A DNA stretch of 64,000 nucleotides. Origin: Oscillatoriaceae cyanobacterium M7585_C2015_266 (GTDB taxonomy: Bacteria; Cyanobacteriota; Cyanobacteriia; Cyanobacteriales; Oscillatoriaceae). A model generated the notes under the pieces. That model saw nothing but the letters and a program-made list of their open reading frames with translations. It did not search any database and was not told the DNA's origin. The translations under genes and the position numbers were made by a program. This document shows, piece after piece, positions 37,931-46,800 of this stretch; within the stretch, counting starts at the first letter, position 1; every line of letters begins with the position of its first letter. The stretch is from positions 1 through 64,000 of the forward strand of contig DVEG01000011.1 in the NCBI GenBank assembly GCA_015295835.1, given 5' to 3'.

Positions 37931-38642
37931 TGCGGCTGCGTGATGAGCGCCTCGTTACTTCTTCTCGCTGCTCTTTCTTTAATTTAGCTGCTTGCCTAGT
38001 TGCGCGCAATTCACGGACTATTTCTTCAAATAGATCTCGACGTAAAAATGGATAATCGCTCACCCAAACATTGCAACTGGGAATATAAATATCCGAAAAC
38101 TTAGAAATTTTGCTAAAATTTGGTTTATTTGACATTACCACCATCAGCGCTATTTGTCTGGGTGCGATCGCCTTATGTTCTCTTCTCAATGGTACTTGTA
38201 ATTGTGTCGAAAATCCCGTGCGATCGCCTACTTCCACCGTTAGTCGTCTCTCCCGATTTTCCACAATCACCAACTGCCCTTTTGAATTTACTGTTTCCTC
38301 TTCCCCGATTATCTCCTCCGTGACATAAACATCTAAAACCCTTCCTTGCCAAATAGCGCTATATTCATATCGACGACATTGCATATTGCGGAAACTAGCT
38401 GCAGCAACTGGCCACCAAAGCCAATATAAACCTGCGATAATTCCTGAGATTAACTCTGCCGCTCCTGAACCATTATCTCCCAGTGCAAGCGCAATCAAAA
38501 AAATAGAAAATACGCTGACTACAGAAATCAATAGTCGCTTTAAAAAATCTGTAAATTTCCCCCAATAATAAGCATATTGCTCTGCTGTAGCTACAGCAGG
38601 TATAAGTTCTTCAAAGGTTTGGCGTTTTAATGGAATTAACAT
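37914..38642 (-). CDS. membrane protein of unknown function
   Basis: A 242-residue protein. Two hydrophobic segments (about 37-56 and 62-82) are followed by a soluble domain with a beta-rich core (YEYSAIWQGRVLDVYVTEE, then RRLTVEVGDRTGFSTQLQVP) and a basic, Arg/Ser-rich tail. The soluble part lies on one side of the membrane after a hairpin anchor. Such proteins are annotated as phosphate ABC transporter permease-like in cyanobacteria, but no transporter signature is visible. Its 3' end overlaps the acyl-CoA dehydrogenase-like gene. Confidence 0.65.
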   Translation of the reverse strand: MLIPLKRQTFEELIPAVATAEQYAYYWGKFTDFLKRLLISVVSVFSIFLIALALGDNGSGAAELISGIIAGLYWLWWPVAAASFRNMQCRRYEYSAIWQGRVLDVYVTEEIIGEEETVNSKGQLVIVENRERRLTVEVGDRTGFSTQLQVPLRREHKAIAPRQIALMVVMSNKPNFSKISKFSDIYIPSCNVWVSDYPFLRRDLFEEIVRELRATRQAAKLKKEQREEVTRRSSRSRTRDEM

Positions 38643-38750
38643 AAAATCTAATTTGTCAATAATTTTAGATTAGGGAGAGCCTGGATTAGAAGATTAGGGG
38701 ATTTCCCAAATCTCCTAATTTCGGCTTTTTCTTTTTAATCCCTTTATTTT

Positions 38751-39578
38751 CTACAAGATCTTTTCTAAACCATAAACCAGGGTTTTGAGTTCCAAGACTT
38801 TGCGAATAGCGAGCAAAACTCCCGGCATATAGCAAGAGCGATCAGTAGTATCGTGGCGGAGAGTATAAATTTGACCTGGTGCGCCAAAAATGACTTCTTG
38901 GTGAGCAATCAAACCGGGGAGACGCACACTGTGAATGCGGATATTTTCATTAGCCAAAGCGCCTCTGGCGCCGGCAAGTTTTTCCGTTTCTTCAACTTGG
39001 GGGGGGTTATAAGTTTTGCCCATTTCGGCGAGGAGTTGAGCGGTTTGAATAGCGGTGCCGCTAGGGGCATCTACTTTTTGGTTGTGGTGGAGTTCGATAA
39101 TTTCTACATGATCGAAGTATTTGCAGGCTGCGACAGCAGCTTGCTGTAATAGCACCATACCGATAGAAAAGTTGGGGATGATAAGACAACCGATGCTGGC
39201 TTTTTCGGCAAATTCGGCAAGTTCTTGGATTTGTGCGGGTAAAATGCCGGTAGTGCCGACAACGGGGCGGATGCCATAAGCGATCGCAGCTCTGACATTA
39301 TCATAAACTGATTTAGGGTGAGTAAAATCTACCATTACTGCTGGTTGTTTTTCTTGGGCGGCAAATGCTAGCATCGATTCATGTTCAGAAGTAATAGGGA
39401 CTTCTAGTGGGCCACAACCAGCCACTTCACCGGCATCTTTACCAATAAAATCAGGATTGCGATCAATCGCCCCTAGCAAAGTCATATCTTTTGCATTTGC
39501 CACTGCTTTGACCACTTCTCGGCCCATTTTGCCAGCAGCACCATTGACAATCACAGGTATAGGATGACGTGTATTCAT
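38751..39578 (-). CDS. dapB: 4-hydroxy-tetrahydrodipicolinate reductase
   Basis: A 275-residue cytosolic enzyme that reduces hydroxy-tetrahydrodipicolinate using NAD(P)H in lysine and diaminopimelate synthesis. Seen are the N-terminal nucleotide-binding motif [13 protein letters not shown] and the family signature with catalytic His and Lys, [20 protein letters not shown] and the C-terminal [12 protein letters not shown] complete the fold. Length is canonical. It is transcribed alone, divergent from chlI. Confidence 0.96.
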   Translation of the reverse strand: MNTRHPIPVIVNGAAGKMGREVVKAVANAKDMTLLGAIDRNPDFIGKDAGEVAGCGPLEVPITSEHESMLAFAAQEKQPAVMVDFTHPKSVYDNVRAAIAYGIRPVVGTTGILPAQIQELAEFAEKASIGCLIIPNFSIGMVLLQQAAVAACKYFDHVEIIELHHNQKVDAPSGTAIQTAQLLAEMGKTYNPPQVEETEKLAGARGALANENIRIHSVRLPGLIAHQEVIFGAPGQIYTLRHDTTDRSCYMPGVLLAIRKVLELKTLVYGLEKIL

Positions 39579-39656
39579 AAAATTGCTTCAAAAATTCGTT
39601 TTTAGCCAACAAAGGCATTTTAGTCTACATTTGCGTAATGATAAAAATTACTGAGG

Positions 39657-39685
39657 TTGACATTTAAACGCAAATAAACTAAAAT
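39657..39685 (+). promoter_or_regulatory. sigma-70-type promoter for chlI
   Basis: TTGACA (39657-39662) and TAAAAT (39680-39685) are separated by exactly 17 bp. Predicted start near 39692 gives a leader of about 185 nt before the chlI GTG. Confidence 0.65.
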
Positions 39686-39876
39686 AGAAGCGATATATTG
39701 TCCAGAAACAGAAAAGTAAATATTATCGCGATCGCTATTACCATAAAAAATCTACAAGCATTAAAACACTCGCAACCAAAAATGTACGAAATCCGCTAAT
39801 CCCCAAATCCCGGCTTTACACAAACCTGTAAAATAACATACGGTAATCTAAGGATGCATTATATCTAGGAAATACC

Positions 39877-40995
39877 GTGACTGTAACAGCCCCAGTTCGC
39901 CCTGCCCCGAATATAACCACTCGTCGCCCTGTGTTTCCCTTCACTGCCATTGTCGGGCAGGAAGAGATGAAACTGGCGTTACTACTAAACGTAATAGATC
40001 CCAAAATAGGTGGGGTTATGATTATGGGCGAGCGCGGCACTGGTAAATCAACCACCATCCGCGCCCTAGCTGACTTATTACCCGAAATTGAAGTCGTAGC
40101 CGACGATCCCTTCAATAGCCATCCCAGCGATCCTGACTTGATGAGCGAAGAAGTTCGCGAAAGACTAGCAAGAGGGGAAAAACTACCAGTTGTCAAGCGG
40201 AAAGTGCAAATGGTTGATTTACCCCTCGGTGCCACAGAAGATCGCGTTTGCGGTACAATTGATATTGAAAAAGCCCTCTCAGAAGGAGTAAAAGCATTTG
40301 AACCGGGGTTGCTTGCTAAAGCTAATCGCGGCATTCTTTATATAGATGAAGTCAACCTCCTTGATGATCATTTAGTAGACGTACTCCTCGACTCAGCCGC
40401 AAGCGGCATAAACACAGTAGAGCGGGAAGGAATTTCCATTCGACATCCAGCGCGATTTGTACTGGTGGGTTCAGGAAATCCAGAAGAAGGGGAATTGCGC
40501 CCGCAATTACTCGATCGCTTCGGGATGCATGCAGAAATCCGCACTGTTAAAGAGCCGGTACTGCGAGTGCAAATTGTTGAAGAGCGCACAGCATTTGACC
40601 AAAATCCGCTAGAATATATAGAAAGATACCGCAGTAAACAGGAAGAATTACAGCAGCGAATAATAAAAGCCCAGGAGTTGCTGAAATCTGTACACATCGA
40701 ATACGATTTGCGGGTGCAAATTTCTCAAGTCTGCTCCGAATTAGATGTAGATGGATTGCGGGGAGATTTAGTGACAAACCGCGCCGCTAAAGCCCTGGCA
40801 GCTCTGGAAGGGCGAACTGAAGTCACTGTAGATGATATTCGCCGGGTTATAACTCTATGTCTGCGCCACCGCTTGCGCAAAGATCCCTTAGAATCAATCG
40901 ATTCGGGATATAAGGTTGAAAAAGTCTTCTGCCGCGTGTTTGGAATTGCCCAACCTGAAGATGAAAAAGCAACCGCATCTGCGGGCAAGCGGTAG
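39877..40995 (+). CDS. chlI: magnesium chelatase ATPase subunit ChlI
   Basis: A 372-residue AAA+ protein that, with ChlD and ChlH, inserts magnesium into protoporphyrin IX, the committed step to chlorophyll. Seen are [13 protein letters not shown], Walker A (GERGTGKST), the conserved [10 protein letters not shown] with [13 protein letters not shown], Walker B ([16 protein letters not shown]) and the sensor region [21 protein letters not shown]. The start is GTG. It lies upstream of ruvC with a terminator between. Confidence 0.97.
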   Translation: MTVTAPVRPAPNITTRRPVFPFTAIVGQEEMKLALLLNVIDPKIGGVMIMGERGTGKSTTIRALADLLPEIEVVADDPFNSHPSDPDLMSEEVRERLARGEKLPVVKRKVQMVDLPLGATEDRVCGTIDIEKALSEGVKAFEPGLLAKANRGILYIDEVNLLDDHLVDVLLDSAASGINTVEREGISIRHPARFVLVGSGNPEEGELRPQLLDRFGMHAEIRTVKEPVLRVQIVEERTAFDQNPLEYIERYRSKQEELQQRIIKAQELLKSVHIEYDLRVQISQVCSELDVDGLRGDLVTNRAAKALAALEGRTEVTVDDIRRVITLCLRHRLRKDPLESIDSGYKVEKVFCRVFGIAQPEDEKATASAGKR

Positions 40996-41016
40996 AAGTA
41001 TTCCTTTTTTGTAGGA

Positions 41017-41063
41017 GCTTTCGCATTCATGTAAATATTAGCGAATGCGAAGGCTTTCTCTTC
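41017..41063 (+). terminator. hairpin terminator after chlI
   Basis: GCTTTCGCATTC and GAATGCGAAGGC form a 12-bp stem (one T-G pair), loop 14 nt, followed by TTTCTCTTC. It ends 12 bp before ruvC. Confidence 0.65.
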
Positions 41064-41075
41064 AGATAAATTCAG

Positions 41076-41546
41076 ATGGAAAAGCGAATTTTAGGATTAG
41101 ATCCCGGATTGGCTACTGTGGGATTTGGTGCGATCGCCTGCAATAAATATACAAAAAAATATATTGATTTTGGCGTTATTCAAACATCTGCAAAGGAAGA
41201 AATCGGGCAAAGACTTTGCACAATTTACGAAGACTTGCACACCCTAATCGACACAATCAAACCCCACCTTGTCGCCACAGAAAAATTGTTTTTTTACAAA
41301 ATGGGAAATACAATTTTCGTGGCGCAAGCCCGGGGCGTGTTAATGTTAGTCTTGGCACAGCGCAAATTACCGCTAATAGAATTTACCCCCGCCCAAATCA
41401 AACTAGCGCTTACCGGTTACGGTAATGCCCAGAAATACGACGTGCAGCAAGCTGTGGCTAGGGAATTGAATCTGCAAACTATCCCCAAACCTGATGACGC
41501 AGCAGATGCTTTGGCAGTGGCATTGGCGGCTTGGTTTCAGCGCTAG
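41076..41546 (+). CDS. ruvC: Holliday junction resolvase RuvC
   Basis: A 156-residue homodimeric endonuclease that cuts Holliday junctions with RuvAB during recombination. Catalytic acids are visible: Asp in [13 protein letters not shown] near the start, Glu in VATEKLFF, and the Asp pair in [11 protein letters not shown] near the C-terminus. Length is typical. A terminator upstream suggests separate expression from chlI. Confidence 0.95.
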   Translation: MEKRILGLDPGLATVGFGAIACNKYTKKYIDFGVIQTSAKEEIGQRLCTIYEDLHTLIDTIKPHLVATEKLFFYKMGNTIFVAQARGVLMLVLAQRKLPLIEFTPAQIKLALTGYGNAQKYDVQQAVARELNLQTIPKPDDAADALAVALAAWFQR

Positions 41547-41839
41547 TAATTGTCAGTATTTTTTTATAATATTTAGCCGGGATTGGGGGATTAGAGGATG
41601 AAAAAATATTGGGTAAATATTTTTGGAATTTTATCTCAATAAAAATTTACAAAATCTGAGCTTTTTATTTAAAAATTGTAAATATTATTGACAATATTTA
41701 GATTATATGTTAAAGGATAAAATTGTAATAAATTGTAACAAATATGCAGGGAAATGAAGTAAAAAATATTAAAAAAATATGAAGTACGGAATTTACGAAT
41801 TAATATAGTAAATAGGAGAAAAGTTTAGGAAATTGAGCC

Positions 41840-42235
41840 GTGAATAACGAAATTAAACTAGCTGTTGAAACTTGGAAAAATATTTTACGCGAGCGCTGGA
41901 TATATTTAACTTCCGGGGACTTTCCCAAGATCAGCAAAGATCTAGGCCCCGTTTCCGAAGAAATACTCGATCGCTTTGGTAAGGCTTTGGGTAAACTACT
42001 GGAAGAAGCTGTAAAAGATGTCGTTTGGCCTTACTGTAATACCCACTCGGAATTTCACCCCGATCCTATGCTAATGCAGGCAGCGATAGAAGCTGGCTTG
42101 TCCAAACATCAAGCTGATCTTTTATTCCCTATCGATGCTCAAATTTGTATTGCTCCCAATAGTGTTACGGTTCGCATCGGTGCAGATGCAGAAGCTAAAG
42201 AAATCTTTCCCCAAGCTGTTATTACGGGAGCATGA
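41840..42235 (+). CDS. protein of unknown function
   Basis: A 131-residue soluble protein beginning with GTG 41840; AGGA is 10 nt upstream. The N-terminal part is helical and Trp/Lys-rich (VETWKNILRERW), the middle has DLGPVSEEILDRFG and a single cysteine in WPYCNTHSEFHPDP, and the end is beta-rich (ITVRIGADAEA-like). No family is recognised. It is followed by a strong terminator, so it is a single-gene unit. A 293-bp AT-rich region precedes it with no visible gene. Confidence 0.65.
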   Translation: MNNEIKLAVETWKNILRERWIYLTSGDFPKISKDLGPVSEEILDRFGKALGKLLEEAVKDVVWPYCNTHSEFHPDPMLMQAAIEAGLSKHQADLLFPIDAQICIAPNSVTVRIGADAEAKEIFPQAVITGA

Positions 42236-42275
42236 AGGGTTCTTTTCCTTTAATTTATTTTAAAAATTGGCAGCC

Positions 42276-42318
42276 AGACACTCGATTTTTTTAGAAAACC
42301 GGGTGTCTTTATTTTTTT
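42276..42318 (+). terminator. rho-independent terminator
   Basis: AGACACTCG and CGGGTGTCT form a 9-bp stem with one T-G pair and a 15-nt loop, followed by TTTATTTTTTT. Confidence 0.8.
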
Positions 42319-42673
42319 GGGGATTATGGGATTTGGTTTATTGTTGAGTAAAAGTTTTCCTCAGAAGTAGCTTAGTTCGGATTTTCACTTATTATTTATT
42401 AACTCTAAATAAAAGGCTATTAGAAACAATAATCAGTTTCAGTGTCAAGAAAACTGTGATTATATTTGTTGTTACTATAAGATTTTTGATTGATAAATTT
42501 CCCCAGAGCTAGTCTTTGTTGTAGTAAAATTCATTTGACAGCGGTTTTTTTCGGCTGTGTTAAAAAAACAAAACTCTGTTATAATGGATAATTTTAAATA
42601 ATAGAGCAAGCGTTTAGGAAGACCATTTTTTAAGCTGGGTTAGCCTCCGCGAAAATAGCAACAAAGATTAAGA
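42319..42673. other. intergenic region upstream of the GGDEF-EAL gene
   Basis: AT-rich. Contains a small ACAGC/GCTGT hairpin near 42538 and a perfect -10 box TATAAT at 42580-42585. No gene seen. Confidence 0.45.
42580..42585 (+). promoter_or_regulatory. -10 box of the GGDEF-EAL gene
   Basis: Consensus TATAAT, placing a start near 42592 and a leader of about 80 nt. No good -35 at the standard distance, so an activator may be needed. Confidence 0.5.
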
Positions 42674-45600
42674 ATGACTATGCAGCGAAAAAAAACTCCC
42701 ATTTATTTGCCCTCCTTAGAGGAAGTGATTGATCGCTATCCTCTCATGGTAACGCCAGAAACGCCGTTAATAGAAGTGATAACTTTGATGGGGCAGTTGC
42801 GCAACAGTTGTCCTCTTAAAGGCAATAACTCAGTAACCAATGGGGAAGAGCTGGCAATCTCTTCGCTATTGATGGAAGCGCGAGCAAGCTGTGTTTTGGT
42901 GATGGAGTCGGCTGTAACAGGAGAAGCTCAGAGGATCCTAGGAATAATTACTGAGCGGGATGTTGTAAAGTTGATTGCGGGGGAAAAATGGAGCGATTGC
43001 TCTGGCAAAACTCTCAGGGATATTCCCGTCTCTGAGGTTATGAATCAACCAGTAATGACGCTGAGGCAATCGGAAGCGGAAGATATTTTTACAGTATTAA
43101 TTTTTCTGCGACAGCACCGAATTCGCCATCTGCCAATTTTGGATAAAGCGGGTAAGCTTCTAGGAATAGTCACTCCTGAGACTATTCGCCAAGCAATGCT
43201 ACAACCCGCTAATATTCTGAAAATGCGGCGTGTAGCAGAAGTGATGAATGCTAATGTCATTCAGGCACCGCCAAACGCTTCTGTAATGAGTTTGGCTCAG
43301 TTAATGACGACACATTGCGTCAGTTGCGTAGTGATTGTAGAAAAAAGGGAAGAATGGGGAAGCAAGGATCATCCTCTTTCTCTTCCTGTGGGCATGGTGA
43401 CAGAGCGAGATATAGTGCAATTTCGAGCACTAGAGCTGGATTTGAAGCAGCTACAGGCTAAAGATGTAATGAGTACGCCTTTGTTTTGTCTCAGCCCAGA
43501 GGATTCGCTGTGGATAGCACATCAACAGATGCAGCAGCGGTATGTACAGCGATTAGTGGTGGCAGGAAGTAGGGGAGAATTGTTGGGGATCGTTACTCAA
43601 AGCAGTTTGTTGCAGGTTCTCGATCCTATGGAAATGTCGGGTGTCATCGATGCACTGCACGCTGCTGTCGAACAAAGAACCCGAGAATTAAAACAAGCAA
43701 TCGCTCAATTAGAAAGTGAAATCGCAGAGCGTCAACGCACAGAAACCCGTCTGCGCTTATTGGAATCAGCTGTCGTCAACGCTAACGATGCGATCGCTAT
43801 CATGGCTCCCTCCCCTACTGATCCTTCTGATCCTATCATTATCTACGTTAATGAAGCTTTTAGCCAAATGACTGGCTACAGTCTACAAGACATCGTCGGC
43901 AAGACGCCAAGCTGCTTACGAGGGCCAAAAAGCGACCCGCAACAAGTGGCCAAAATTCGCCAAGCCTTATCGCAGTGTCAACCAGTGCGTGCAGAGCTTA
44001 TTAATTATCGTAAAGATGGTTGCGAATATTGGGTAGAACTCAATACTGTGCCGGTTATAGACGCTCAAGGTGTTTTGACGCACTGGGTATCGGTGCAGCG
44101 TAATGTCACTGAGCGCAAACGTATGGAACAAGCGCTTTTTGAAGAAAAACAACTCGCTGAAGTTACTTTACACGCGATCGCTGATGGCGTCATATCTACC
44201 GACGCGGCAGGGCTAATAAAATCTTTTAATCCCGTTGCTGAAAAACTCACCGGCTGGAAAGCAGAAGAAGCTAAAGGATTACCGCTTACGCAAGTATTTG
44301 TCGTCGTTAACGAAAATACTGGCACGCCAATAGAAAATACTGTCGAAATCGCCCTCAAGGAAAATCGCGTTATCAACGTAACTAACCACAGCGTTTTGAT
44401 TGCCCGCGATGGGCGTGAATTTGCGATCGATCATTCCGCTGCCCCTATTCACGCCCCAGATGGGCGCATCATTGGAGCAGTTCTCGTTTTTCGAGATGTT
44501 ACCCAAATACGTACACAAGCCCGGCAATTATCTTGGCAAGCAAGACACGACGCCCTCACCGGTTTAGTAAATCGTCGCGAATTCGAGTATCAATTAGAAA
44601 CAGCCATTTTCAGCGCCCAAAACCAAAATTTAGAACACATCTTACTCTATTTAGATCTTGATCGCTTTAAAATTGTTAACGATACCTGCGGGCATATTGC
44701 CGGTGATGAAATGCTTCGCCAAGTCACGGAATTATTTAAATCTCGCATTCGCCGCACTGACACTTTAGCCCGTATTGGAGGCGATGAATTTGCTTTACTT
44801 CTCTATCAATGCCCGCGAGCAGTGGGATTGCAAATTGCCGAGTCAATTTTGCAGAGCATCCAGACGTTTCGATTTGTATGGCAGGATAAAACTTTTTCCA
44901 TTGGCGTCAGTATTGGTTTAGTTGAAATTAATTCGCAAACGCCAAGTGCATCAACAGTTCTGACTGCAGCAGATGCAGCTTGCTATGCAGCAAAAAATAA
45001 AGGTCGCAATCGTGTCCACATTTACCAAACAGGCGACGCTTGCTTAGCAAGGCAGCGCGACGAAACTCAGTGGGCGGTGCGTATTAATCAAGCCTTAGAA
45101 TGCGATCGCTTCCGCCTTTACTGCCAATCAATCATTTCTCTAAAACCCCCTCATTCCCAACACTACTGCGAAATTCTCTTGCGCTTAGAAGAAAACGGCG
45201 AAATTATTTCCCCAATGGCATTTATTCCTGCTGCCGAACGTTATCACCTCATGCATATTATCGATCGCTGGGTTATCCGCACCTTATTTAAAAAAATTCA
45301 CAACTCCCCTTCCCAAATCCCCGCTCTCCAATCTCCACAGTATGCCATCAATCTTTCAGGAGCCAGCCTCAATGATGACCAATTTATTAACTTTATCCAA
45401 GAGCAATTTTCCCTGTATCACATTCCCCCGCAAACTATTTGTTTTGAGATTCCCGAAACAGTAGCATTCGCTAACTTAAGCAAAACAACCGCCCTAATTC
45501 GTTCCCTCAAAGGAATAGGCTGTCGATTTGCCATTGATAATTTCGGCAGCAGTATTTCTTCTTTTGCTCACTTGAAAAATTTGCACGTCGATTATCTAAA

Positions 45601-45817
45601 AATAGACGGTAACTTAATCAAAAATATTGTCAATAATCCTCTCAATTTAGCCATGATAGAAGCTATCAATAAAGTCGGTCATGTTATGGGTATTAAAACA
45701 ATAGCTGAATTTGTTGAAAATAAGGCGCTCATGCAAGAAATTAAAAAAATAGGAGTGGATTATGCCCAAGGCTTCGCAATTGAAAAGCCGCACCCATTAT
45801 TTTATAAAAAAAAATAA
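42674..45817 (+). CDS. CBS-PAS-GGDEF-EAL cyclic-di-GMP signalling protein
   Basis: A 1047-residue soluble protein. Residues 20-320 hold two CBS-domain pairs, which often bind adenosine nucleotides. Two PAS domains follow (about 365-485 and 495-612). The GGDEF domain has an intact active site (GGDEF at 702-706) and an RxxD inhibitory site (R693-D696), suggesting product-inhibited diguanylate cyclase. The EAL domain keeps ExLxR (E833) and KID, but the metal-binding DDFG reads D955-N956-F-G, so phosphodiesterase activity may be weak. It converges on the diguanylate cyclase gene 8 bp away. Confidence 0.93.
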   Translation: MTMQRKKTPIYLPSLEEVIDRYPLMVTPETPLIEVITLMGQLRNSCPLKGNNSVTNGEELAISSLLMEARASCVLVMESAVTGEAQRILGIITERDVVKLIAGEKWSDCSGKTLRDIPVSEVMNQPVMTLRQSEAEDIFTVLIFLRQHRIRHLPILDKAGKLLGIVTPETIRQAMLQPANILKMRRVAEVMNANVIQAPPNASVMSLAQLMTTHCVSCVVIVEKREEWGSKDHPLSLPVGMVTERDIVQFRALELDLKQLQAKDVMSTPLFCLSPEDSLWIAHQQMQQRYVQRLVVAGSRGELLGIVTQSSLLQVLDPMEMSGVIDALHAAVEQRTRELKQAIAQLESEIAERQRTETRLRLLESAVVNANDAIAIMAPSPTDPSDPIIIYVNEAFSQMTGYSLQDIVGKTPSCLRGPKSDPQQVAKIRQALSQCQPVRAELINYRKDGCEYWVELNTVPVIDAQGVLTHWVSVQRNVTERKRMEQALFEEKQLAEVTLHAIADGVISTDAAGLIKSFNPVAEKLTGWKAEEAKGLPLTQVFVVVNENTGTPIENTVEIALKENRVINVTNHSVLIARDGREFAIDHSAAPIHAPDGRIIGAVLVFRDVTQIRTQARQLSWQARHDALTGLVNRREFEYQLETAIFSAQNQNLEHILLYLDLDRFKIVNDTCGHIAGDEMLRQVTELFKSRIRRTDTLARIGGDEFALLLYQCPRAVGLQIAESILQSIQTFRFVWQDKTFSIGVSIGLVEINSQTPSASTVLTAADAACYAAKNKGRNRVHIYQTGDACLARQRDETQWAVRINQALECDRFRLYCQSIISLKPPHSQHYCEILLRLEENGEIISPMAFIPAAERYHLMHIIDRWVIRTLFKKIHNSPSQIPALQSPQYAINLSGASLNDDQFINFIQEQFSLYHIPPQTICFEIPETVAFANLSKTTALIRSLKGIGCRFAIDNFGSSISSFAHLKNLHVDYLKIDGNLIKNIVNNPLNLAMIEAINKVGHVMGIKTIAEFVENKALMQEIKKIGVDYAQGFAIEKPHPLFYKKK

Positions 45818-45825
45818 TATCGTTT

Positions 45826-46800
45826 TCATAAAAGCTGAACGCGATCGCGACCCCCAGCCTTAGCCTCATAAAGAGCCTTATCAGCTTGCTCCAAAAGCTG
45901 TTCGCAAGAAGAATCGGGGCTAGGAACCGTGCAAGCCACTCCCAAACTAAGAGTAACAAAATTTTTGACTGTAGAAGAATTATGAGCAATTTGTAGCCCC
46001 GCCACCTTAGTACGAATTTCCTCAGCCACGACAACAGCACCAATTGCATCAGTGCGGGGCAAAATCACAGCAAATTCTTCTCCCCCATAACGAGCCACCA
46101 GATCCCCGGGGCGCTTCACAGCCTCACAGATAGCCGCCGCCACCAGCTGCAAACAATCGTCCCCTGCTTGATGGCCATAAGTATCATTATAAGCCTTAAA
46201 AAAATCTACATCACAGAGAATCAAAGAAAGAGGAGCTTGCTCTCGCATCATCCGCCGCCATTCGCGTTGGAAAAACTCATCAAAGCGACGACGGTTAGCT
46301 ACTTTAGTCAAAGCGTCGAGAGTAGCCAAACGCTGGAGTTCGCGGTTAGCAGCTTCTAGTTGCCTATAAAGTTGAGATTGTTGGATAAGACGGCGCACCC
46401 GCTGACGAAGTACCGCCCAGTGTATAGGTTTAGTAACAAAATCACTAGCGCCCACTTCAAAAGCGCGATCTACGGATTCCGGATCATCAAGGCTAGTAAT
46501 CATCAACACTGGCGTGCGGGCGAAAATTGTAGCCTCAGGCAACTCGCCGCCGCCAAAGGCTTGCAAATGGCGACAACAAGTAAAACCATCCATTACTGGC
46601 ATCATAGCATCGATCAAAACAATATCTGGTTTGAGGCGAGTATAGTTAGCTAAACCCTGCTCGCCATCAGAAGCCTCTGCCACTCGGTAGCCTTCTTTTT
46701 CCATAGCTCGCCGCAGCAGTAGACGAGTGGTGCGATCATCTTCAATAATCAGAACGAGAGGGGGATCGTTAGTGCTAGGAGTAATATTTATGCCTGCCAT
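45826..46800 (-). CDS. response-regulator diguanylate cyclase (REC-GGDEF)
   Basis: A 324-residue protein with an N-terminal receiver domain (phospho-Asp 64 in [12 protein letters not shown], Lys in VTKPI), a coiled coil, then a GGDEF domain. The active site GGEEF (239-243) and the inhibitory RxxD (R230-D233) are intact, so it should make cyclic-di-GMP under receiver control. The start overlaps the end of the large kinase gene by 13 bp on the same strand, strong evidence of translational coupling and of a kinase-regulator pair. Confidence 0.95.
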   Translation of the reverse strand: MAGINITPSTNDPPLVLIIEDDRTTRLLLRRAMEKEGYRVAEASDGEQGLANYTRLKPDIVLIDAMMPVMDGFTCCRHLQAFGGGELPEATIFARTPVLMITSLDDPESVDRAFEVGASDFVTKPIHWAVLRQRVRRLIQQSQLYRQLEAANRELQRLATLDALTKVANRRRFDEFFQREWRRMMREQAPLSLILCDVDFFKAYNDTYGHQAGDDCLQLVAAAICEAVKRPGDLVARYGGEEFAVILPRTDAIGAVVVAEEIRTKVAGLQIAHNSSTVKNFVTLSLGVACTVPSPDSSCEQLLEQADKALYEAKAGGRDRVQLL

